Assembly (NCBI GenBank): GCA_023375785.1
Contig: SZWC01000533.1
Span: 192,786-214,571, forward strand
Direction of reading: 5' to 3'
Origin: Penium margaritaceum
Taxonomy: Eukaryota; Streptophyta; Zygnematophyceae; Desmidiales; Peniaceae
DNA length: 21,786 nucleotides
Below are positions 9,426-18,307 of the stretch, piece after piece. The position numbers and the translations under genes were made by a program. The notes under the pieces were generated by a model. That model was given only the letters and a program-made list of their open reading frames with translations. It had not been told where the DNA came from and searched no databases. Within the stretch, counting starts at the first letter, position 1. The number at the start of each line of letters is the position of its first letter.

Positions 9426-10044
9426 TGTCAGAAGAATGTAGGCACGAGAACAGCAGCAGCAAAAGCAGGCAGAAGCGTTAGGACAAGCAAGTGTACGTCA
9501 GGAAAGTGACGTAACCGAGAGGGGTGCGAGGAGTTAGTCGCGGAGGCTGATAGGGGCTGAGACGCGAGGTAGCCGAGGTAGACAGGTTGATGTGAGAGAG
9601 AGTTCTGGCGAGGTGAGTGATGGTTGGCGGAGTATGAGAGCTGAGCGAAGGAGAGAGAGTGACGGAGGGAAGCGTTGAGAGGGGCTGGCAAAGACAAAGA
9701 ATGCGAGGAGCGAGTAGAGCGAAGACACGGCGGCGAAGCCGCGGAACCAAAGGGGAAGAGGATGAGTAGAATTGTTCTGGTTAACTTGAGGGAATGAACC
9801 TCCTCGGTATATATGGACAGAACAGGACAAAAGCATGTGCAACGGCTTCTTTCCACTAGCCGGACGTGGGTGACATGTGTCACTTTTTTAGGGGATGACT
9901 CGGTCTTTGTTGGCTCAATGGTCCTGAGATCCTACCGTTGGTGACCGAGGTGGTTCGGACTTGAGCCTGAACCGTTATTGAGAAAGGCTAATCTTTTCCT
10001 GACTGAGTGACCTGAGTGAGTTTCTTTGATGCCAATTTCTGACA
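9426..10044 (-). repeat. 3' LTR of element 1
   Basis: On the plus strand it runs from TGTCAGAAGAATG to TTCTGACA. Its TATATAT at 9808-9814 lies in the same place as in the other LTR. It abuts the polypurine tract. Confidence 0.94.
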
Positions 10045-10052
10045 CCCCCCTT
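10045..10052 (-). other. Polypurine tract of element 1
   Basis: On the minus strand AAGGGGGG directly precedes the TGTCAG start of the 3' LTR. Confidence 0.85.
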
Positions 10053-10105
10053 GAAACTCACAACGGTCATTCAGGCAGTTCAGATAAGCTGATCCATGAG
10101 TACTT

Positions 10106-10657
10106 TCAGTCCTCTTCTGTTGAGGGTGTGGCCACTGATGGTGGGGAAGGAGGACTGGGAAGATACTCAGGATGGGGAACCCTCAGTGGTGCCAGGAGGT
10201 CTCTGACCCTGACGCGCTGTGGACGACTGAGCCACCGATGTGCTCCTCTCGTTTCTCTGACTTCTCTCAGTTCCAGAGTTAGAGCGTAGATGTCAGATAC
10301 CTGAACATCATAGTGTCTAAGAGATGATCTGAAGGGCTCTTCAGTGGTGAGCCAGAGAATGAGAAGTGCCTGATACTCAGCATAGAAGTAGTCGTGCCAG
10401 TATCGGGTAACTTCCTGATTGTCGTTGAAATTGTAGTGGTCAGAGTGGAAGTAGCCTCTTTGCTGAGAGAAGATGGTCTAGAGGTTGATATGGCGCATCT
10501 CTACATTCGTAGTTCTTCGCAGAGTATTGCGCCAGATGTGGTAGTTGTGGATTCCAGTGGAGTTGAAGTGAAGAATTGGAATCCGTCTGGCAATGGCGAA
10601 TGTTTCAGGAGAGATTTGTCGTTGTTCCCACCAAGAGGTTGAACGTCGACCCGCCAT
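10106..10657 (-). pseudogene. Short gag-like ORF with one internal TAG
   Basis: On the minus strand, ATG at 10657 (context CACATGG) opens 59 codons to TAG at 10480-10478. The same frame then stays open for 123 more codons to TGA at 10108-10106, so about 183 residues are split by one stop. The first part contains ILHFNSTGIHNYHIWRNTLR, which resembles the NYxxW motif near the start of Copia-type Gag proteins. The second part (HSDHYNFNDNQEVTRYWHDY and a proline-rich tail) is not recognised. The frame ends about 53 nt before the polypurine tract, as expected for the last gene of an element. A gag-only element is one reading; an unrelated element-specific protein is another. The frame is also open upstream of 10657, toward 11209, but that part is low-complexity. 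Confidence 0.4.
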
Positions 10658-10859
10658 GTGGATTTGGTTGAAGGGATGGAGGCAGGTTTGACAGAGACTG
10701 TCAAGAGGGAAAGCCACTGAAGGATGAAGTGAGAGCAGATGTGGTTTTTTGTGAGTTGGAGAGGGTATGATTTTCGGGAGGAGACGATCCGACCATGTGA
10801 AGGCGTTGTCCAAGTTCAAGGATAGTGCTGAAGATGGAGAAGCAAGCAGAGACTGGTTG

Positions 10860-11590
10860 CGTGTGCTGATGGAGGTTTCGGCGTGAGCGCAGGTCGTCAC
10901 GACTTGAGCGATGCGACCAGGCGGACCCTTTTGTGCCAAGCGGAGAGCGATGCAAAAGCGGAGGAGGGAATTAATGAAATGGGTGGGCGCAGGGGTGAAA
11001 CCACATGCGCTGCGGGATTTCAGCGTTGATTGATGATGGAGTGGGCACAGGGGCGAAACCACGTGCGCTTCGGATGTTTTTCGGCGTGGGCGCAGGTCGT
11101 CGCGGATGGGCGATGCAACCGGGCGGATCCGTGTGCCGAGTTGATGTCGAAAGGCGATTGATGGTAGAAAGCGATTGATGACGGAGTGGGCGCAGGGGCG
11201 AAACCACATGCGTGATTTGAAATAGGGGAGTAGGATCCGGCAAGGGGAAGGCAGGTGCCAACGCGCCGCGAGAAATCTGCTGCCGGCGTGGGTGCAGGCT
11301 GCTGCGAAGCGGGCAGCTAGCTCGTGCAGATCCTTGTGCTGGCCATAGATGCTGATGATGATTGCTAAAGCGGAAGCTGATGATGACGACGGAGTGGGCG
11401 CAGGGGCGAACCGCGTGCGCTGAAGGAAGTTTCGGCGTGGGCGCAGGTTGTCGCGGAAAAGGCGATGCGACCGGGCGGATCCTTGTGCCGAGCTGGAAGC
11501 GATGCGGTGGCAGAGGAAGTGATTGATTAATGAGTGGGCGCAGGGGCGGAACCACGTGCACTGCGAAAGGATGCTGATGGAGATGATGGA
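10860..11590 (-). repeat. Diverged internal tandem repeats in the leader of element 1
   Basis: Two motifs recur on the plus strand. GAGTGGGCGCAGGGGCGAAA is found near 10982, 11039, 11184, 11391 and 11532. A GCGTGGGCGCAGGTCGTCGCG block, followed by GGGCGGATCC and TGTGCCGAG, is found near 10883, 11085, 11286 and 11433. Spacing is about 60-210 bp. The same modules, reverse-complemented, recur in the plus-strand relative (about 15170-15860), so they belong to the family. Confidence 0.8.
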
Positions 11591-11848
11591 TGCAAGGGCG
11601 GCGCGGAGGATGCTGATGACGAAGAGATGACGGTGAAGCAGAAACGGGCGGTTGATGGAGCTGAAGAGACTGGAGCGAGGAGGAGGAGGAGAACTGATGG
11701 AAGCAGATGAGGATGATGTGAGGAGTGAAGGCTAAAGGCTGACGATGATGCTGAAGAAGAGAGGTAGGGAGCGATGCAGGCAGAGGGAGATGCGATGAGA
11801 CGCGATGCGGCAGGGAGGTGGAGCGACACAACCACTCCTTCTTGCGTT

Positions 11849-12062
11849 CAGGAGAGTGACGGCTTGTTCCCCAGTTGGCTCGGAAATGGGAGCAGGAAGA
11901 CTGGTGGTGTCCGATATCCTGTCAGCTGGAAGAGGTTGGTTGCGACAGAGGGAGTCAGGCAGCGGGCAGAGGCACTAGACCGCTGATGTCAGGAGAGTGA
12001 TGGCTTGTTCCCCAGTTGGCTCGGAAATGGGAGCAGGAAGACTGGTGGTGTCCGATATCCTG
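11849..12062 (-). repeat. 73-bp direct repeat pair in the leader of element 1
   Basis: Bases 11849-11921 recur at 11990-12062 with only about one change, 141 bp apart. The related element carries the counterpart pair at about 14700-14772 and 14836-14909 in the opposite orientation. The high identity within the pair, against the older divergence between the elements, hints at local homogenisation. Confidence 0.8.
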
Positions 12063-12554
12063 ACGGTGGCAGTTTTGGCTACAGCTGCTGACGAGGCGAG
12101 GAGGCGATGCAAGAAGGCGGCTCGAGGTGATGGGCGCAGGCGGACGGAGGATGACAGCGAGGAAGGAGCACATGAAGCTGATGAGGCAAGATGAAAGAGG
12201 AGGAGATGCTTGCGGAGGCAAATGTGATGAGGGGCAGTGGATGGCAGACGACAGGAAGCTTCTTGGTAGTTGACGGCAGACGGCGGCTCGAGAGTTGCTT
12301 ACGACTGATGTGGGCGACAAGTCACCGGTTGTTGGCCACGGGCGCGGAAATGGGCGCAGGGCCTCCTTAGGATGACAAGGCGTTTCTTCAGCGTGGAGAA
12401 CTCGTCAGGCAGAGCTGCTGATGTCAGCTGCTGGCGAAGCGACGAGGCGTGAGGCGACGGTAGCGGCGGCAGAAGATTGCAGGTGGAAGCGATGGAGGGA
12501 AGATGGCGGCAGAGCGATGACGTAGTCACGGGGAACCAGGTGATGTTGCCTGAT

Positions 12555-12566
12555 GCTCTGATACCA
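12555..12566 (-). other. Primer binding site of element 1 (tRNA-iMet)
   Basis: On the minus strand TGGTATCAGAGC begins directly after the CA of the 5' LTR, a full 12-base match to the plant initiator-Met tRNA site. It fixes the element's orientation. Confidence 0.92.
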
Positions 12567-13185
12567 TGTCAAAAGAATGTAGGCACGAGAACAGCAGCAG
12601 CAGAAGCAGGCAGAAGCGTTAGGACAAGCAAGTGTACGTCAGCAAAGTGACGTAACCGAGAGCAGTGCGAGGAGTTAGTCGCGGAGGCTGATAGGGGCTA
12701 AGACGCGAGGTAGCTGAGGTAGACAGGTTAATGTGAGAAAGAGTGCTGGCGAGGTGAGTGATGGTTGGCGGAGTATGAGAGCTGAGCGAAGGAGCGAGAG
12801 TGATGGAGCGAAGCGTTGAGAGGGGCTGGCGAAGACAAAGAATGCAAGGAGCGAGCAGAGCGAAGACACGGCGGCGAAGCCGCGGAACCAAAGGGGAACA
12901 GGATGAGTAGAACTGTTCTGGTTAACTCGAGGGAATGAACCTCCTCGGTATATATGGACAGAACAGAACAAAAGCATGTGCAACGGCTTCTTTCCTTTAG
13001 CCGGACATGGGTGACATGTGTCACTTTATTAGGGGATGACTCGGTCTTTGTTGGCTCAACGGTCATGAGATCCTACCGTTGGTGACCGAGGTGGTTCGGA
13101 ATTGAGCCTGAACCATTATTGAGAAAGGCTAATCTTTTCCTGAATGAGTGACCAGAGTGAGTTTCTTTGATGCCAATTTCTGACA
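12567..13185 (-). repeat. 5' LTR of element 1
   Basis: 619 bp, the same length as 9426-10044. TATATAT at 12949-12955 is a candidate core promoter reading leftward. The LTR is followed on the plus strand by GTCTT and the resumed minisatellite. Confidence 0.94.
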
Positions 13186-13588
13186 GTCTTGTCCTTGCTC
13201 CAGTTGTCTTGGCCTTGCTCCAGTTGTCTTGGGCTTGCTCCAATTGTCTTGGCCTTGCTCCAGTTGTCATGGGTTCCTCAAGTGGTCTTGGCCTTGCTCC
13301 ATTTGTCTTGGCTTGCTCCAGTTTTCTTTGGCTTGCTCCAGTTGTCTTGGCCTTGCTCCAGTTGTCTTGGGCTTGTTCTAGTTGTGTTGGTCTTGCTCTA
13401 GTTGTCTTGGTCTTGCTTGAGTTGTCTTGGCCTTGCTCCAGTTGTCTTGGCCTTGCTCTAGTTGTCTTGGGCTTGCTCCAGTTGTCTTGGGTTTGCTCCA
13501 GTTGTCTTGGGCTTGCTCAAGTTGTCTTGGGCTTGCTCTAGTTGTCTTGGCCTTTCTCGAGTCGTCTTGGGCTTGCTTCAGTTGTCTT
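13186..13588. repeat. 20-bp minisatellite, block B (about 20 units)
   Basis: The same unit, orientation and variants as block A, starting with the duplicated GTCTT and ending with GTCTT at 13584-13588 before the second LTR element. It is the middle piece of the once continuous array. Confidence 0.94.
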
Positions 13589-14205
13589 TGTCAGAAAATG
13601 CCACCAGACAAACTCACCCAGTGTACTCATCCAGGAGGAAAGGTCTTTCTCAATAATGGTTTAGGTTGAAGACTGAACCACCTCGGCAACCAACGATCGG
13701 TTTTCAGGACCGTTGAACCGACAAGGCCGAGTCATCCCCTTATAATGTGAAACCTGTCACCCGCGTCTGGCCAGTGGAAAGAAGCCGGTGCTTTATTGTT
13801 TTGTCCTGTTCTGACCATATATATCAAGGATGTTCATTCCCTCGAGTTTAACCAGAATAGTTATTTGCATCCTGTTCCCCTTTGGTTCCACGGCTTTGTC
13901 GTCGTGTCTTCGCTCTGCTTGCTCCTCGCTCACTATCGCTTCGCCCACCATTCCCAGTTCTTTGCTCACTCATCCGTGACCCTTCGCTCACATCAACCCA
14001 TCACTCGCTTCGCTCTCGCATTCTCTCACTGACTCGTGTCTACCTTGCTTCTTTGGCGTCTTTCCTCTTTTCCCAGTCTGCGACCAACTTCTCAGGACTG
14101 ATCACGCCTGTCTGCTTCTTTCCTTCCGCTAACGTACTTGTGCACGTCCCGTTGCTTCTGCCTATTTATTCTATTGCCTTCTCCGCTCATCGTATACTTC
14201 TGACA
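13589..14205 (+). repeat. 5' LTR of element 2
   Basis: Starts TGTCAGAAAATG and ends CTTCTGACA. It shares blocks with the LTRs of element 1, read on their minus strand, such as TCATTCCCTCGAG and TGTTCCCCTTTGGTTCC, but is clearly diverged. TATATAT at 13818-13824 matches the position of the TATA box in element 1. Confidence 0.9.
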
Positions 14206-14206
14206 A

Positions 14207-14218
14207 TGGTATCAGAGC
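14207..14218 (+). other. Primer binding site of element 2 (tRNA-iMet)
   Basis: TGGTATCAGAGC, one base after the LTR end, is a full 12-base match to the initiator-Met site. The bases after it (ATCAAGCAACATCACCTGG) match the same place in element 1 closely. Confidence 0.92.
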
Positions 14219-16036
14219 ATCAAGCAACATCACCTGGTGCCCCATGACCGAGTCGTCGCTTCGTTGCCACAATCGCTCCACCCTGCTATCCAACATTCAT
14301 CTGCCGCCTCCGCCACCGTGTCGCACCGTTCAGCTTCGTCAAAAGCTGACATCAACAGCATCGCTTGGAGTGCTCCTCGCACCGAAGTGACGTCTCGTCA
14401 TCCTGATCAAGCTCTGTGCCCACTCCGCGCCCGTGGCCAACAATCGGTGACTCGTCGTTGACAACAGCCGCAAGCAGTTCTCGAGCCACCGCCTGTGGCC
14501 GTCTTCCTCGAAACTTCCTACCACCCGCCACCTGTCCGCTCTTGTGACTCAGCCGCCGTAAACGCCTTCGCCTTCCTCATCTACTTCATCTGCTTCATCT
14601 GCACCATCTACATCAGCTTCATTGACGTCATCTTCTCAAGCCGCACCCTCGTACCGCCTCCGCTCATCGACAGCAGCAACAAAGTGTCGTCCACTGCCTG
14701 GACATCGGACACCACCAGTCTTCCTGCTCATGTTTCGAGCCAACTAGGGAACAAGCCGTCACTCTCCTGACATCCGCGGAAATCTCTGCTGACCTCACGA
14801 CTTCTCCCGCTGCAGCCACCTTCCTCTCAATGTCAGGACATCGGACACCACCAGTCTTCCTGCCCGTCGCTCTTGGCCTAACTGGGGAACAAACCGTCAC
14901 TCTCCTGACAACAGAGCAACTGGTTGCCTCGCCCTTGTCCACTACCGCTTCCTTCACCGCTCCGCCATCCTTCTCCTGTCGTCACTTCCCCTCTTCTTCC
15001 CTCACCGCGTTTTCATCATCATCATTAGCCTCCTCTCCATCAGCCTCCACACAGCATCCGTCGCCTCCTCCGGTCTTTCCTCCGTGTCAGCTTCATCTCA
15101 GCTTTATCCGCCTCCTTCGAACTGTGCCTGCATCAGCTCCATCTTCGTCATCATCTCCTCCCATTCTGCAGCGCACATGGTTCTGCCTTGTGCCCACTTC
15201 GCTATCAGCCCATCCGCTGCCATCATCCGCTTTCGTCATCTGCTTGGGACACGGATCCGCCCGGGCAAGTCGCCTACTTTGCGATAACCTGTGCCCACAG
15301 GCGCGCAAGCGCCCTTTCAGGGGAGACCTACCGGCGTAAGCAGATGCAATTCTGCGCCCACACCGAAACTTCCGAATGCACGCGGTTCACCCCTGCATCC
15401 AGATTCATCTATCCTCCGCCTCCATCATCAGCAATCATCCACATCTGCCAGCAGCAAACGGACCTGCACGAGCTAGCTGTACGCTTTGCAGCAGCCTGCA
15501 CCCAAGCCTACAGCAGACTTCTCGTAGCGCGTCAGCGTTTGCCTTCCCCTTGCCGCATTCTACCCCTCTACTCCGCAGCACACGTGGATTCGCCCCTGCG
15601 CCCACTTCAGCAAATATCTTTTCATCACCTGCCTTTAGCTTTGCTCATCCGCTTGGCGCACAGACCTGCCCGATCGCTTTGTCTATAGCGCGACAACCTG
15701 CAGCCACGCGGAACCGTTTGCTGCGCACGAGGTTTCGTCCCTACGCCCACTCCTTCAACATCCGTTTCTCCACCATCATCCGCCTTCATCATCCGATTGG
15801 CACACGGATCCGCCAGTCGAACCGCCAGTCTCACGACGACCTGCACACAAGCCGATTTTCTTCGTTACGCACCCTCGGTGATCTTGTAGCGTATGGCGCC
15901 TACTCGTACGCCAGCCTCCGCCTCCACCATACCCTCAGCAATTGTCTGCAAGCAGCATCAGAGCCTGCATAGACCAGCTGCTAGGCCGACAGCAGACAGC
16001 ACTCAGGCAAGAAGCAACTATCTCACAATGCACTAA
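14219..16036 (+). repeat. Non-coding repetitive interior of element 2
   Basis: Cytosine-rich, TCATC- and CCACC-rich leader sequence without a credible gene. It carries the 73-bp pair (14700-14772, 14836-14909) and about four diverged modules near 15175-15300, 15378-15510, 15577-15710 and 15723-15850. Each module combines a CACGYGGTTCRCCCCTGC-like motif with a CACGGATCCGCCCGG-like motif. Confidence 0.75.
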
Positions 16037-16069
16037 CCTATGGCCTCCTCTCATCGTATTCTTCTGACA

Positions 16070-16619
16070 GTCTACGCCTTGCTCCAGTTGTCTTGGGCTT
16101 GCTCCAGTTGTCTTGGAATTGCTCAAGTTGTCTTGGCCTTGCTCCAGCTCTCTTGGGCTTGCTATAGCTGTCTTGGGCTTGCTCCTATTGTCTTGGGCTT
16201 GCTCCAGTTGTCTTGGGCTTGCTCCAATTGTCTTGGCCTTGCTCCAGTTGTCTTGGGCTTGCTCCAGTTGTCTTGGACTTGCTCCAGTTTTATTGGGCTT
16301 GCTCCACTTGTTTTGGGCTTGCTCCAGTTGTCTTGGCCTTGCTCCTCTTGCCTTGGTCTTGCTCCAGTTGTCTTGGCCTTGCTCCAGTTGTCTTGGGCTT
16401 GCTCCAGTTGTCTAAAGCTTGCTCGAATTAACTTGGGCTTGCTCCAGTTGTCTTGGGCTAGCTCTAGTAGTCTTTGGCTTGCTCCAGTTGTCTTGGGCTT
16501 GCTCCAGTTGTCTTGGGCTTGCTCCAGTTCTCTTGGGCTTGCTCCGGTTGTCTTGGCCTTGCTCTAGTTGTCTTGGGCTTGCTCCATTTGTCTCGGCCTT
16601 CATCCACTTGTCTTGGGCT
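16070..16619. repeat. 20-bp minisatellite, block C (about 27 units)
   Basis: The same unit and orientation as blocks A and B, beginning with GTCTA of the target duplication. It ends at an inverted unit (see 16605-16640), beyond which decayed chromovirus sequence begins. Confidence 0.94.
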
Positions 16620-16640
16620 TGATCCAGCCCAAGACAAGTG
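16605..16640. repeat. Perfect 15-bp inverted repeat at the array edge
   Basis: CACTTGTCTTGGGCT (16605-16619) is followed by a 6-nt spacer and AGCCCAAGACAAGTG (16626-16640). The right arm is a reversed minisatellite unit, the only one seen in the array, and forms its boundary. Confidence 0.9.
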
Positions 16641-17585
16641 CCCGTGTCAGCAAACTCAAGCACTACCAAGACCCAGAAGAGAACTTCCCTGGCAGAGATG
16701 TCCCTCCTCTGCCTCCTGTTCAGGTGGACGAAGACACGGAGTGTTATGATTTGTGACGTTCCTGTCGACCTGTACAAATTACTGTGACCACTCGGCCGTG
16801 TCCATACTTGTGCAGATCCCTGATGTGGACCCTGGAGGCGTCGATGCATCATCTGGTGGCGGCCTACCATCCAGGAGCCGACTGACGACCGTTCCAGAGC
16901 TCTGGACGCTACCTGGGACCTCCTGCAGTTTTTCAACAGCACGCAGGAGTTTATCGATGGACTGGCCGTGGGCCCGATTTGCATGTTTTTCCATTGTGTG
17001 TCCACCGTTTGATGTTGGATGCATGCATGTGACCAGTCGTAGCGTCCCGCTTTTGATTATGCACGTCTAGGTTCAGACGGCGTAGCCTTCTCATATGCCT
17101 GCGCAGAGTTACGGCCAAAACAGTGGTTTTGGGTCGGTTTTAGGACAGATCTTGCACTACCGCATGCGACACCCGCCGTGCACTGCGGTAGGTACTTATG
17201 CCATGGATCTCTCATTTGTCATTCCTCTCTGCAAATGCTATTTCAGCATTCTGACGCTTTGCCTTGTGTCTCCTAGCCAAACCCTTGCCGTTGTGTGCAC
17301 GAGCTGTTGCCATCGTCACCGTCTGACCAGGCACCGACGCCCAGTCAGCGGCTGTGTAGCCAGGAAGCTTCCATGCATCTTCTCACGGAGTATGTCATCG
17401 AGGACATCCTCGGCAATCGACGATGAGGCAAGACAACAGAATATCTCGTCAAGTGGCACAGCTACGACGCCGCGCACAACAGTTGGGAACCCTATAACAA
17501 TCTCCAAGACGCCAATCATCTCATCGACGGCTACTATCGCCGTCTCCGGGCTACAGTTGTACGCGCGTCGGGATGTCGCGGCTAA
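16641..17585 (+). pseudogene. pol: Decayed integrase C-terminus and chromodomain, split by a solo LTR
   Basis: Bases 16641-16741 read VSKLKHYQDPEENFPGRD and PPLPPVQVDEDTE, the usual linker after the GPY/F module of Ty3 integrases. The frame is cut after the Glu codon at 16739-16741 by the solo LTR. It resumes in phase once one target-site copy is discounted, at 17391, with YVIEDILGNRR. TGA at 17424-17426 follows, then GKTTEYLVKWHSYDAAHNSW with the expected aromatic residues, down to TAA at 17583-17585 on the edge of the polypurine tract. It has three kinds of damage: truncation, insertion and a nonsense codon. CGA to TGA, a CpG transition, would explain the nonsense codon. No product is expected. 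Confidence 0.85.
16742..17385. mobile_element. Solo LTR flanked by CGGAG
   Basis: A 644-bp segment starting TGTTATGATTTG and ending GCATCTTCTCA (TG...CA), with CGGAG immediately on both sides (16737-16741 and 17386-17390). Removing it and one CGGAG joins the two halves of a chromodomain reading frame exactly. This is strong independent evidence of an insertion. With no internal region it is best read as a solo LTR left by recombination between the two LTRs of a full element. Only the first seven bases resemble the LTR at 682, so the source family is not known; strand was not determined. Confidence 0.85.
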
Positions 17586-17598
17586 AAGGGGGGGGAAG
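17584..17598 (+). other. Polypurine tract of element 3
   Basis: AAAAGGGGGGGGAAG lies directly before TGTTACGTACC, the inferred 3' LTR start, and overlaps the TAA that closes the pol frame. Confidence 0.8.
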
Positions 17599-18152
17599 TG
17601 TTACGTACCTAATGTACACGAGTCCCTAATCTTCTCTAGTGGGCATTTCTATTAGTATGCAAACAGCCCATCGCGTCGCGAGGACCGTGACATGCACTCC
17701 GACGGTCGAGGGCAAACTGGCCAGCTGCCCCGCCTCAGTGGATACTCTCAAACCCTCTGACAGCTTCGACCACTATGGCGAACCTACGATCACAAATGTC
17801 ACGACCTTTCGGTCGAATTTTTGACGCATCACGACGAATATTAATTTATGAAGATGCATCGCGCATCTTCATCGTCGAGTCTCGAAGACCCCGTGGACCT
17901 TCTCAAATCCGACCACTCACGACGCGACTCCGCACGCATCGCTTGGCATTCGACATAATGGCACTGACTATGCTTCATACGTAACTCGACACTTCTATAT
18001 ATATGTTCGATCATTTCGACACTTGTCATCCAAGTACACTTACGCTAATTATAAATTGCTCAAGTGTCCTAAATTCGAAATCGTGTTTTGCCTCGCAACT
18101 TCTACATGTCTACCATCTACGCTCCGTTCGGCATAACACGTTCGGTATAACA
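17599..18152 (+). repeat. Probable 3' LTR of element 3
   Basis: The start is well supported by the polypurine tract. The end at 18152 (GGTATAACA) is proposed because TGTTA and TAACA form the expected terminal inverted repeat, and because a TATATATAT run (17996-18004) would then sit about 150 bp before the end. There is no 5' LTR in the window to compare with, so the end could lie elsewhere. A perfect 10-bp hairpin (17848-17857 with 17863-17872, loop of 5) lies inside. Confidence 0.55.
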
Positions 18153-18304
18153 ACTCTGGCCCTCGCTATGACGGAAATAAAAATGCGCATACGGGCCCCA
18201 AGGCTGTAAGTAGGTAGGCCGCGTCGTAAACGCGGCGCACGAGCCACACGAAACGCTAGATAATCATGAAGACGGGCCCCAAATGCAAAAGTTCCGATAG
18301 ACAC
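18153..18304. other. Non-coding spacer
   Basis: About 150 bp between the chromovirus remnant and the first MITE. I see no gene or repeat in it beyond two GGGCCCCAA stretches (about 18196 and 18274). Confidence 0.4.
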
Positions 18305-18307
18305 TAA

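Larger units (their letters stand above)
9426..13185 (-). mobile_element. Non-autonomous LTR retrotransposon on the minus strand (element 1)
   Basis: The element is 3760 bp with two 619-bp LTRs (9426-10044 and 12567-13185) that differ at about 30 positions by eye. On the minus strand a PBS (12555-12566) directly follows the 5' LTR, and a polypurine tract (10045-10052) directly precedes the 3' LTR. GTCTT flanks both ends. The 2.5-kb interior lacks protease, reverse transcriptase, RNase H and integrase, so it must have depended on another element. It holds a long repetitive leader and one short gag-like frame (10106-10657). The LTRs and leader are related to the plus-strand element at 13589-16069. 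The superfamily is uncertain; Copia-like is a weak guess from the gag-like motif. Confidence 0.93.
13589..16069 (+). mobile_element. Related non-autonomous LTR retrotransposon, 3' end deleted (element 2)
   Basis: A plus-strand relative of element 1. The 5' LTR (13589-14205) and PBS are intact, and the interior shares the 73-bp repeat pair and the leader modules. The 3' side is collapsed: only the last ~33 bp of the 3' LTR (16037-16069, CTCATCGTATTCTTCTGACA at its end) survive. The gag-like region, polypurine tract and most of the 3' LTR are gone. The flanks are GTCTT (13584-13588) and GTCTA (16070-16074), a target duplication with one later change. No long coding frame is credible inside. Confidence 0.85.
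16641..18152 (+). mobile_element. 3' remnant of an older chromovirus (element 3)
   Basis: The plus strand carries, in order, the end of integrase (16641-16741), a chromodomain (17386-17585), a polypurine tract (about 17584-17598) and a probable 3' LTR (17599-18152). Everything upstream is missing; the remnant starts at the edge of the minisatellite. A solo LTR (16742-17385) interrupts the integrase-chromodomain coding sequence. It differs in sequence from the complete chromovirus at 682-7491 and is a different family. Confidence 0.82.

Noticed and set aside
10971..11831. 286-codon minus-strand frame inside element 1
   Set aside because: Low-complexity Ser/Pro/His-rich translation of the repetitive leader; no domain, and no matching intact frame in the related element 2.
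17796..18152. A separate LTR starting TGTCACGACC at 17796, like the start of many plant Tekay/Del LTRs
   Set aside because: No polypurine tract precedes it and no matching GTGACA end or target duplication was found. The start at 17599 is supported by a polypurine tract and the pol stop.
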